NCBI RefSeq assembly: GCF_000328475.2 | Contig: NC_026482.1 | Span: 992,001 to 1,056,000 of the forward strand | Length of the DNA: 64,000 bases | Source: Mycosarcoma maydis | Taxonomy: Eukaryota; Basidiomycota; Ustilaginomycetes; Ustilaginales | Direction of reading: 5' to 3' | In this document: in pieces, positions 1 through 9,432 of the stretch | Layout: each line of letters begins with the position of its first letter | How positions within the stretch are numbered: position 1 is the stretch's first letter | Made by a program: the position numbers and the translations under genes | The notes under the pieces: model-generated | What the model saw: only the letters and a program-made list of their open reading frames with translations | Told to the model about the DNA's origin: nothing | The model's database searches: none

Positions 1-1852
1 GTTGAAACCTCTGCCAGCTTTCCACCGTCGGGGCTGAGCCAACAGAACCTGTACGCACAGCACCGTAGGGCTCGAAAATGCGTTGCTACTTGGCTTCCGA
101 TTCACTTTGTGCCACCGCCATCACAACACACTCGTGCAGTTCGTGACAAATCGAGACCGACTCTGACGGGTTCCGTGACACGGGATGCTGACCTGCTCCA
201 TTGTCGTTATGCTCGAAAGCGAAGCGAGATATGGCAGGCAAAACCAATCATTATCCTAAGTTTTTGTGATTTCGACAGCCACCTTCTCACGAGCAATCAC
301 CGTGGTTGCGCTCAACTTCTCTCGTCTGGTATCGACGACGTCAAGTCCTTTGTTGCTCGAACTGTTTCTGTTCAATTTTCAACTGCAGACTGTGAAGGTT
401 AGATGATTACGTTGTCCTTCACCTTCGTCGGCGCTGCGATGGTTGTGAGCTTTTGGTCCGCTCGCGTCTTGCTCGAATTGGTCAAAAGTAACCTGCTTCT
501 CAAAGTGGCGCCTGCTTGCGACCCAAACAAGTGCTGCATGTTTGTGGAGCAAAGAGCCATCAAGAATCGGTCGAGGTGCATCGCTTAAGCGCCTGCTTTT
601 TGTCACACCTGTTTGTGACGAGTCCTAACCCATTCGCCTCATCTCGACGCTATCGTTTTGCCGAGCGAGCCAAACAAGATTCAACTTAACTTAGCCTGAT
701 TATTCGAGATTTCGAGACTACAGAGGCGACGCTTCTGGGGTTCGAAGAGAGTGATACTGCTGGTACAGTCGTGAGTAACAAACAGGCAGAGCTCGGCTAA
801 AGTATTCGACTCAAGAGGACACAGGCGGTCGCGTGACAGATTTCTTGTCTTTCGAAAAACTTACAGTATTTTGACCTTGCAACCGCCGATCCATTTGGAG
901 TTCGGGGTCACATGATGTGGGAACCAAGCTCTGAAACACGGTGCAACCACCGAGGCGCGCGCGTTGGCCTCCCCATTTACTCACTCGCGCCAAGTCTCGC
1001 CTAAACATCATGTGAACTTTGTAGTAGAGTTGGAGAGCGGTCAACTCAAGCGATTGCAACACCCTGGGCGGTGGGTTGACGTCGCTGGTCGACAGGAAAA
1101 TAGTTCCCTCTAAACCCTGAACTGAATTCGAGAGCCTCGCGATCGGTGTAAGATCCAAGCGTAAAGGTTTGACAGCAAGGCTTCTGAAAATCTAGTGGCG
1201 CACACATGCTCGGTTAGCTAATTTCACTGGTGGCACTTGGTGTTCCCTTGATCCACATTTTGTGTTCTCGCGCTTTCGATGAGCAAAAGGCGCATGAACT
1301 AAGTTATGACAAAGACAGAGCCACGCGCGATCTCAATGTGCATCCTATACAAATTACCGACAGAATACAGACAGCCACGACGAAAAGGTGGCATCGCCAA
1401 CAACAACCTTCTATCTCAGCCCCGTTCTCTCCCAGGGAAGCAGATATTGCATCCCTGGCAGCTTGATAGATATTCGCTCACTCCAAATACTGTAGTGCAA
1501 CGATACAGCCACCACGTTGCCACACGCGATCGTTGCACTTAAGCAACGTCTTTGTTGAAAGGTTCGCGCAAATCAATTTCAGTTTCCTGGGTCGCCGCGC
1601 TTGGCTCTCCGCGTGGGAAAAGCTCTTCATTGTGTAATACCATCCATGCCCGTCGTGAGCGTGGAAAAACTAACAGGCTGTAGGCCACGTCGTGCGTAAT
1701 CAGACAACCACATGCACAACTCGATGCTGTGGTAGAATTGCACAATTTGCTCCTCTTCCCAGGACCGATCCCTTTTGCACTTCCGGACAAATGGCAGCCA
1801 CGGCCAATCGGAGCGCTACGGGATGCCCTATACTTTACAGTGCCGACGTAAC
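1..1852. other. Intergenic, no supported gene
   Basis: Short open frames occur on both strands, the longest about 115 codons, on the minus strand at 811-1158. None shows a recognisable domain, a splice pattern joining conserved blocks, or fungal codon regularity. The left edge may hold the end or regulatory region of a gene outside the window, which cannot be decided here. Nothing else is seen. Confidence 0.6.
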
Positions 1853-2608
1853 TTAAGTGGGATCATTCCAAGGATCGTCGTCTTCGAAATCCTCTGTTGC
1901 CGAGGTGACGGCTTCTGGCGCATCGATCGCAATGCGAGTCGATCCTTCCTGTCGCAATTCCGACGATATCGATTCCACAAAGGTGGATCGGTTGTTTGAG
2001 CTTCGATCTATCTGGCCTTGGACGGTGCTTTGTGATTCTAGCGGAGCAGCCTGCGAACCACTCGTTCGGGTTGACTGCGCGTCCGCCGTCGAAGCCGTCG
2101 CTGCTGCTGCTAAGCTTGTGTTGGAGCCAGGTTCGTGGACCACTTGGCTGGCTTGTTCGAGCGCCGAGGACCAAGCATCAACTTGACTTTGCAGGTCCGC
2201 CACTTTTGCGTGTAACAAGTCGGTCCTCGTTGCCTTTCTTGCCAAATCAATGTCTCTGCTTGGACTCGTCGAGCCTGACGTCGATTTGGATGCACGACTG
2301 CGCTCTGAAGGCAGCACGAGCGCTACTTCTGCTGCCGAGACGCGCTCGCTGTTCAAGCGCTCCGCTGTCCTGTGACTCGCCAAAAGCATGTGAGACAGTT
2401 CCACATGCTGCTTCCTACCTGACGGATCTACACCCGCTTCGAATGATTCCAATAGACCGCGATCGCAACCAGACCCACTTGATGACGCCGAGCCCTGTAC
2501 GAGCGAAAAAAGCGCAGCGCCCGGCGTGAGAGCTTCAAGATCCGACAACACGTGCTCGACGGTGAGCGTGTTGAGCTCTACAGCCGATTCCTTACATGCT
2601 GTCGCCAT
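1853..2608 (-). CDS. Hypothetical protein, coiled-coil and acidic C-terminus
   Basis: The family is not recognised. The open frame extends upstream to 2905, but the added 99 residues look like translated leader, so the start is placed at MATACKESAVELNTL (2606-2608), giving 251 residues. The first 40 residues look structured and leucine-rich (VEHVLSDLEALTPGAALFSL). A serine-rich linker follows, then a heptad-like segment (LLHAKVADLQSQVDAWSSALEQ, about residues 126-150), suggesting a short coiled coil. The tail is low-complexity and acidic and ends in DDDPWNDPT; a conserved-looking acidic end of this kind often acts as a binding motif (inference). It lies downstream of the OTU gene on the same strand, with about 330 bp between the OTU stop and this start. 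No membrane segment or signal peptide is seen. Confidence 0.6.
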   Translation of the reverse strand: MATACKESAVELNTLTVEHVLSDLEALTPGAALFSLVQGSASSSGSGCDRGLLESFEAGVDPSGRKQHVELSHMLLASHRTAERLNSERVSAAEVALVLPSERSRASKSTSGSTSPSRDIDLARKATRTDLLHAKVADLQSQVDAWSSALEQASQVVHEPGSNTSLAAAATASTADAQSTRTSGSQAAPLESQSTVQGQIDRSSNNRSTFVESISSELRQEGSTRIAIDAPEAVTSATEDFEDDDPWNDPT

Positions 2609-2935
2609 TGTGTCTGACCCGATCTCAGATTTGCCGCGAGGTATGCTGTTGGATGACAATGAACGTGCAAGAAAGCAAGGGTCTCGCACGGTCCGCAATG
2701 TGTGTGCTTCAGATCCGAAAAAATAGTGTTTCAGGCAGTCGGGACTCGGAAAATTCCACAATGCCAACCAGCCATTCCAAGCGTGAATGGGATGAAGAAA
2801 GATATGATGATATGCAATAGATGATACAAATGCTAGCGTGCTGACGACAGAGAATGAGCAAAAGATACGGTCCGGAGAAGGAAGGAAACAAGCAGATTGC
2901 GCCACAAAGCGAACAGAGGAGGCAAAGAGACAATC

Positions 2936-4810
2936 TCAAATTTTGAGCTCGCGGAAACCGCAAACCTCAGCAGGGGAAGGCCGCTCGCTGGCAGCCGCAC
3001 TATCGCCTCCTTCCGCTCTGCTTGTTGCGCGGGTGCGTACGATCTTTTCGAGCTGGCGTTCGCGTTTGCGTGCTTGGGCGGCGTCGCGTTTCTCTCGCGC
3101 TGTCGGCACACGCCGTTTAATGGCGATGGTCGATTTGTTAGGAAGACCGTCTTTGCGCGGACGGCCTCTGCCGCGTTTGATAATCTCATAGACGGCCTGG
3201 CCATCCTGCGATTTCTTGTCATCTGAAGCAGGCGATGCATCGTGTTCGACAGCTTCGACGGACTGCGATTGTGCTGCAAGGCCTAATTCAGGCGATCGGC
3301 TCTGCGAGCGTCGCTTGGGACTGCGGATTGTGCTCATGGTCATGGCATCTGACGAGGCGGCGCGTTTGCTGCTGATTTTTTCTACGCTTGGTGTACTGCC
3401 ACGCGACAGATTCGACGAACCGGGTGAGGCGCAGGCTGTCGCATCGCCGCCGTCATCCGTTGTGGCAGTTGTCGAGGGAGAATCGCCTTCACCACTGCTG
3501 TGTGTGGCCGAAGTGTCGACGGAAGAGGGCGAAGTGGCGCGCCAGTGACGCAAATGATCTGGTAGAGGAGGCGGTGGTGGCACAGTCAGCCGATCTGATG
3601 CGTGGAATTGTTGGCCAGAGGATGAAACGGCCTGCAATTCGGCACCGACTTCTTCCTCGTCAATGATGGCATCCTTTTCCAGAATCAACTCTACCACATG
3701 CGCCCAGTCGTTCTGATTCTCCTCGAGCAGTCGTCGAACCTCGTCGAGATCATGGTCGCCACTGATGCTTTGCAAGACCATCTTTTCTTCTCTTGTCGGC
3801 TCGGCCTCGTTTGCGGCATCCTTGATTGCCTTGCCGTTGTCTGCACTCGCTGCAGCTGCGGCACCAGCGGATGCTATGCTCTGCTCCTTGATGCGTGGGA
3901 GTCCGGAGTGTGGACCTTCGAGATTTCGAATTGAGCTGTAGTGCTCCCAATTATGGTAGGCAATGTACAGCGGACCATACGCTTCTGCAAGTTGTGGTGC
4001 CGAGGCTGCGCTAGTACCTTGATATGATCCAGGCGACGAGGAGAAAGGTGAAGTGCGAGAGGCCGATCTAGTCGCATCTGCCGCTGGCTGTGTGCATGTG
4101 GATGAAGACTCGGATGCCTCGTCATGTTGAGCGAGTTTTGTCGGCTTCTTGTCGCGCTTGGCCTCGTCCCTCTTCTGCTTTCGCTGTTGCCGCTCGGTGA
4201 GCGGCGCACTTTCGGTACCTGCTTGAATACTGCTCTGTATACGCAGTCGCTCCTGCTCCTTTTCGTCTCGCAGCCGTCTCGCTTCGGGCGAATCATCTAC
4301 GCCTTCGACGACATACACGAGCCCGGGCTGAACGATCTTGATCTGCTTTTGCTTCATTTGCGCAAAAGCGTGAAGTTCCAAATGACCACCATAAGTGCCA
4401 TTCTCGCGCATAAGCTTAATATACTGATCGAAAGGCTTGTCGTCCACAAAGCCAGCAAATTTCTCGGGTCGTGCGGCGAGATGATCGCACGTCTCCTGGC
4501 GTAGTTGGGCATGCCGAGCCGAATGGCCATAGAGCTGATCGGAGAGGGCACGGAAGAGGCAGTTGCCGTCACCGGTGGTATTGGCAGCATACAGACCCAT
4601 GCGCTTGAGCTGAGCATTGAGATCGCGCTCGACTTGTTCAGGGTCATCGAGCGCGTAGCTGTGCTTTGCTCTGCTGCTGCGAGTGATGCGTTCATTTTTG
4701 ATTGTAGAGGCAGCTCTTGTGCTACGTCGACTCGGCCCCGGTGCTGCGGAGCGTTGAGGCCGCCCCATTTCGAGTCGATGTGTGACTACCAGTTCGGAAT
4801 GAGGATCCAA
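2936..4810 (-). CDS. OTU-family cysteine protease (OTUD3-like deubiquitinase)
   Basis: Predicted to cleave ubiquitin from proteins. After a basic N-terminus, an OTU domain starts at about residue 60. The catalytic Asp/Cys block is DGNCLFRALSDQLYG (Asp81, Cys84), and the catalytic histidine is probably His290 in AYHNWEHYSSIRNL, the position of the EHYxSV block in OTUD3 relatives. Between the two halves lies an insertion of about 100 residues (175-272), first charged and then Ser/Ala-rich. Residues 344-380 (MVLQSISGDHDLDEVRRLLEE...) look like a UBA/CUE-type ubiquitin-binding helix bundle. The C-terminus is serine-rich and basic and contains an AT-hook-like KRGRGRPRKDG motif, suggesting nuclear or chromatin contact. 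The start may instead be Met15 (MGRPQRSAAP). At 624 residues it is longer than animal OTUD3. The family call is firm; substrates are unknown. Confidence 0.88.
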   Translation of the reverse strand: MDPHSELVVTHRLEMGRPQRSAAPGPSRRSTRAASTIKNERITRSSRAKHSYALDDPEQVERDLNAQLKRMGLYAANTTGDGNCLFRALSDQLYGHSARHAQLRQETCDHLAARPEKFAGFVDDKPFDQYIKLMRENGTYGGHLELHAFAQMKQKQIKIVQPGLVYVVEGVDDSPEARRLRDEKEQERLRIQSSIQAGTESAPLTERQQRKQKRDEAKRDKKPTKLAQHDEASESSSTCTQPAADATRSASRTSPFSSSPGSYQGTSAASAPQLAEAYGPLYIAYHNWEHYSSIRNLEGPHSGLPRIKEQSIASAGAAAAASADNGKAIKDAANEAEPTREEKMVLQSISGDHDLDEVRRLLEENQNDWAHVVELILEKDAIIDEEEVGAELQAVSSSGQQFHASDRLTVPPPPPLPDHLRHWRATSPSSVDTSATHSSGEGDSPSTTATTDDGGDATACASPGSSNLSRGSTPSVEKISSKRAASSDAMTMSTIRSPKRRSQSRSPELGLAAQSQSVEAVEHDASPASDDKKSQDGQAVYEIIKRGRGRPRKDGLPNKSTIAIKRRVPTAREKRDAAQARKRERQLEKIVRTRATSRAEGGDSAAASERPSPAEVCGFRELKI

Positions 4811-6974
4811 GAAATGATTGTGATCTTGCCCTTAGGTTCTCATGAGAGTAGTGTTTTGCAGAGATGCCGTGTGTCGTAGACAAGTCGCAGCGGAGGACGC
4901 GGTTGGCATCGACCGGGTCGAACTAACTGCAGGCGAGCTTGTTCTCGTCTTTAGGCGAAATTCGAGTAGGATACGCAGTCAAGAAGGAGTCGAGACACAA
5001 TACGGACGGTATCAAAGCTTTCTACTAGTATAGCGATGGTGCATAGAGAGGGACAGAACCCTAAGCGTTGGAATAGCTCCGAAACTCGTCGCGACGAGAC
5101 GTCGGGTGGCTGGCGATAGAAGCCTGATCGTCGTGGATTACCCGTGGGGTGAGTCTAGCTGGACGTTTGTGCGCGGAATAGCCGAATCGATATGATGTTG
5201 CAATCGGGCTATCAAGCCGACGGTGCGGTGGGGATAGGTTGAGATGTGTTGCGATGCGATCTAGCTGTCACAAAGTCTTCAGCAACATCAAAGGCAGAGT
5301 CACAAGTGTGAGTGCAGGCGAGACATGTCGTCTGCACCAGTCACGCCAGACAGCGCGACAAATCAGAATTCTCACTCTCGCTGCCTAATCACTCGCTGCC
5401 AAATTTCAAGGAGAAAAAAAAATTCACAATTCGTAATTCTAACTTATACAAGTTTCCACTCTCTCCACACATGCTCGTTTTTCCACAGCTCACGCTTACA
5501 TCACGAATCACGAATTCACGATTCACGATTTACGATTCACGATTCATAATTCAATATTTAGCAGTTTGAGATCGGTAGTACGTATTGAATCTATTTATTT
5601 ACAATCAAGATTTTCGTACGAATCAGTTTTCAGCATCTCCTAGCGGGCATACCAACCCGTATTCTTTCCTGATCAACAGCTCGGTGCTTTCGCCGGGGTT
5701 ACAGAACGTGTGTCCCCACTCAACAATGTTACTTGCGAATATGAGCAAGGAGGGGCATTGGACGTATGCAGCTGTTGATCCAACAAGCGCACGCTCTTGT
5801 CAAGTGAGATGCACCAACCGAACTTGGCCAGAGCCCGATCGGCTCAGCAGCAGTCGGTTGAGGCGCGAACCAACTCGGGCTGGAACGGAAAAAAGGAGAA
5901 TTTTGAGTGGGGGAGATTTTTTAAGTTAACTTATCTAGACTTACACGTAGAAAAAGTAAGCAGACAGCTAGCCAACATGGTCAGACCCTGCAGACTAAAG
6001 TTGTGGGATTCTGTGATTCCTCTTCAATCTGAATGTCTGGCTGTCAAGCCTCTTGAAGCAGAGAGCTCGACCACAGACACCAAGCCGCTTCCAGCTTGAC
6101 ATGTGGGGCCCGATTCTGTGTGGCAGTTAGATCATCTCGTTAATCGTGAAAGCATCGTTCACTCCTGACTGACACCCTCCAACAACACGCTCACGCTCGC
6201 CTCTCGCTTTAGCCTCATACTACAGACACGCAGACGATACACTTGTCTCAACCCCGTGAGCTTGCTCATCCGCTTCGATGTCGTGCTATGCTGTGCTATG
6301 CGATGCTCACGACAGCTTTGTAGTTGCAGACTAGGCGTTAAGTAGTGGTGCTCTATTTCCGATCCTTGTCCCACCACCTTGTCCACTCGCAGGCGGACGG
6401 CCTCGAACATAACTGACTCAACTCGGAGCTCGACGGCATTCGGCACTTACAAAAAGGTTCATCATCCTCACTAGCTACATACCACCCAAAGTCAACTGAC
6501 CACCCCACCAGCAACAGTTCAGGTGTGCAACTTTGCACCACTCTCTTGCCGCACACTTGCTCGGCATTTCATTTCGCTCTGCACTGAATCAGTGCGCCGG
6601 CTGGTCGGATTCATCTCTTGGCTTTCCCACCTTTCCAGACCGCAGCGACCTCGTATCCTACATTGCAACCAAACACAGCAGCACCAACCAGTAGCGGCCA
6701 CAAGACGCACTTCTTTTAGCTCTCTCACTTTTTTCCTCTTTCCTATTCTAGTCTCACGCACAGACGACATTGGTGCGCTCGAATCGGCTCAAAGTCACGT
6801 TGCACAACCTACAAAGGCGGCCAGTCTTGTCACTGAACCACTTTCTTCCGCTCTCTGCAACTGCTCTCAGAATAGAACTTTCTCGCTACTCCCACTCCCC
6901 ATTGGCTTCCTCATATACCCCACCAGACGGTCAGTGTACTCACTTGGTCTCTTCCCTCGCCCTTGCTCTTAACC
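4811..6974. promoter_or_regulatory. 2.1-kb divergent region between OTU gene and srt1
   Basis: No coding region is supported. It holds the promoter of the OTU gene on the left and the upstream region of the sugar transporter on the right. It contains an AT-rich stretch with stacked ATTCACGATT motifs (5501-5552), a perfect 12-bp palindrome TAAGTTAACTTA (5922-5933), and a pyrimidine-rich CT stretch in the last 300 bp before the transporter start, as is common in fungal leaders. The length fits a regulated gene, but no individual binding site can be assigned from sequence. Confidence 0.45.
5501..5552. repeat. Stacked ATTCACGATT motifs
   Basis: TCACGAATCACGAATTCACG and adjoining ATTCACGATTTACGATTC copies sit back to back, five to six near-copies of a 9-10-bp unit. 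The same unit recurs in most intergenic regions of the window, usually as an imperfect palindrome with GATTCGTGA. Confidence 0.7.
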
Positions 6975-8615
6975 ATGGCGTCGTCTTCTCCCATTCGTGA
7001 ATCCGTCTCAGTCACACCGTCCATCAGCTCGACACAAGCAAAACCAAAAGTATGGAGCATTTCGGTTTTTGTCACCGTGATCACCATCGCACTCAGCGGT
7101 GCCACCTATGGCCTCGAAAACTCTCTCATGAGCCCATTGGCGGCGATGCCAGAGTTTGTGAAAAAGTACCAAGGCCTCAACCGTGAAACACGCAACTACA
7201 CCTTCACTGCCAGGCACCAGTCGATGATTTTTTCGATTCCGCTCACCGGCACCATCGCTGGCGCGCTCGTCTCACCGTACTTGCAAAACAGGCTCGGTCG
7301 CAAATGGTCGCTGTGCGCCGCATACATGTTTAGTATTCCATCGACGCAGCTGCAGTTGTGGGCTCCGAATCTCGCCGCGTTCATCCTGGGTCGTGTGATG
7401 AACGGACTCGCTTACGGATGCGCGCTCTCGATCGGGCCGCTCTACCTTGCCGATGTGGTACCTACCAGCATCCGCGGTGGTGCGGTGGCCAGCTCCAACT
7501 TGCTCACCATTCTTGCCAATCTCATGGCAGCCATTTGCTGTTGGGCCACCGAGGGCCATTATTCTGGTGCACGCAAGTACAAGATTCCTCTCGCGGTACA
7601 GGCGGGTCTCCCTTTCCTTCTTTTGCTGCCCACGCCTTTCCTCCCCGAATCGCCAGTATGGTGTGTGCAGAAGGGCCGCATCGGCGAAGCGCGTATGGCA
7701 CTTCAGCGTGTCCGACCGGTATCGGATAGAGAGATCGAAGACGAGCTTCAAGAGATTGTGCGTGCAGAGCAGGAACGTAGAACCCTGGCCAAGGACACCA
7801 AGTTTACCGATATTTTCAGCCGCAAGCATCTCTTGCGCACCGTTGTAGCTGGCTCCTTCTTTTCGCTCAACCAGATCAGCGGCATTATTCTAAGCACGAC
7901 GTATGCAACGGTCTTCCTCACGCAGCTCGGTCTTGGAGATCCTTTCGTTCTTACGGTTTACGCGTACATCTGCCAGGTTGTGGGCGCTGCTCTCGCCATC
8001 GTGGCTCTTGAAAAGGTGGGACGACGCTCGCTGGCGCTCCCTGGATTTGTGATTCTCACCATCATTGACTTTGCGGCGGGCGTGCTCGCATTCTACACCA
8101 GCAATCCGAACGTAGCGAAGGCGATTTCAGCTCTGGCTATGGTGTTCAATTTTGTCTGGACGCTGTGCTTCTACTCAATCTCGTTGCTCATGCCCTCGGA
8201 ATTGCCGACACAGCGGCTGCGCAACTATACCATGTCGTATGCCATCGGATGGGGACAAGCGACGGCGGTGGTAACGACACTTGTCCTTCCACAGATCACG
8301 GCCACCGATGCTGGCAATCTGGCAGCCAAGGCGTACCTGATTTTTGGCGGTTGCATGCTTGTCATCACCATCCTCGCCTTTTTCCTACTACCAGAGACGC
8401 GTGGAAGGACTTTCTTCGAGATCGATCAGCTCTACTCCAATCGTGTCCCGGCTTGGCGGTGGTCAAAGTTCGAGCTAGGCCGCACTTCGGGCTCATTCCC
8501 TTCGGAGCACGGATCGTATTTCGAGAGCGACTCACGCGCTGTTGGACTCATCAGCGTCGACAAAAAGAGCGGCTATCACATCTCACCTGAAACTCTGCAG
8601 CCGAGTCCACAATGA
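6975..8615 (+). CDS. srt1: MFS sugar transporter, probably the sucrose transporter Srt1
   Basis: A 546-residue major facilitator superfamily sugar porter with about twelve hydrophobic segments. The family signatures are visible: LGRK after TM2 (about residues 107-110), PESP before the central loop (about 224-227), VGRR in the second half, and PETRG after TM12. The start is the ATG in the context AACCATGGCG. It is placed as Srt1 because of locus order: from memory, srt1 (um02374) lies eight gene models from mfa1 (um02382), and this gene is the eighth model to the left of mfa1 here. Srt1 is a plasma-membrane, high-affinity sucrose transporter expressed in the plant and needed for virulence (literature, from memory). 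The long 5' intergenic region suits stage-specific control. The sugar-porter call is certain; the symbol rests on synteny and recall. Confidence 0.85.
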   Translation: MASSSPIRESVSVTPSISSTQAKPKVWSISVFVTVITIALSGATYGLENSLMSPLAAMPEFVKKYQGLNRETRNYTFTARHQSMIFSIPLTGTIAGALVSPYLQNRLGRKWSLCAAYMFSIPSTQLQLWAPNLAAFILGRVMNGLAYGCALSIGPLYLADVVPTSIRGGAVASSNLLTILANLMAAICCWATEGHYSGARKYKIPLAVQAGLPFLLLLPTPFLPESPVWCVQKGRIGEARMALQRVRPVSDREIEDELQEIVRAEQERRTLAKDTKFTDIFSRKHLLRTVVAGSFFSLNQISGIILSTTYATVFLTQLGLGDPFVLTVYAYICQVVGAALAIVALEKVGRRSLALPGFVILTIIDFAAGVLAFYTSNPNVAKAISALAMVFNFVWTLCFYSISLLMPSELPTQRLRNYTMSYAIGWGQATAVVTTLVLPQITATDAGNLAAKAYLIFGGCMLVITILAFFLLPETRGRTFFEIDQLYSNRVPAWRWSKFELGRTSGSFPSEHGSYFESDSRAVGLISVDKKSGYHISPETLQPSPQ

Positions 8616-9432
8616 CTTGGCAGTCCGACGTGGATGCCCATCAACGCTGCAAGGCAAGGCATCACTGCTTGCACTGCACATTCACTAGCGGCGACATACT
8701 TTGGCTCTATGAACGTCTAGCGTTCAGTGCAGATGTAGATTCAATGTTACGCACGACGTGATGAATACAGGCGGTTTGTTTGCTTCCTTACACGACTCGC
8801 AGGTTTTCTTGGACGCTGCCATGGACCAGGTAGGGAGAAGGAGAAACACAGGCATATAGGGCACGAGCCTGTGGATCACGGACGTGGGTTCTGGGTGACA
8901 GATGTTAGACCGCCTAAAAGCAAGAGGCAGGCACAATCACGAATCGTGAATGTATCAGAATTACATAATTTTTTCCTCGACAGCGCAGTGAATTCAATTG
9001 GTTGTTCGGTGCGCTCACTCACGGCTCGTGTGTGTGTGTGTGGAAGTCACGAGTGTGTGTTTAAAGGGTGTTGGGCTCAGTTGGAGCAAACACAGACACT
9101 CACAACTCACAGACTGAGGACGAAAATTGGGAGATCAACACCAAGCGTGAAGATGACACTCACAACTCGTGAGTGTGTCGCACATCTGCGATTTTCTTTT
9201 CACACCACATCGCTCGACATTCCCTGTCAAACCTTCTGGCGCCCCTCTTCATCACCACCCACAAATCCACGTCAACGTCTCCATCTTGCCGCTCTCGCAG
9301 CTTTGGATCGATTCTCTGAATCGCACGAGCGTTTTTGATATATCGCATCGTCAAGCTCGCTTTTGATAGTTTTCTCATCATCCTTGGGTATCAAATCACA
9401 GCGGCTGGACACGGTCGCATCTATCACTGATC
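8616..9432. other. Intergenic between srt1 and KAP95
   Basis: No gene is supported. It contains the srt1 3' region, a short GT microsatellite (about 9029-9042), CACGAATCGTGA at about 8939-8950, and repeated CTCACAACTC/ACTCGTGAGTG words at 9010-9180. The KAP95 leader follows. Confidence 0.6.

Noticed and set aside
811..1158. 115-codon minus-strand open frame
   Set aside because: No family resemblance, no neighbouring exons, and overlapping frames are just as open.
6963..6974. Start of the sugar transporter at an upstream TTG
   Set aside because: The ATG at 6975 in an AACCATGG context is the natural eukaryotic start.
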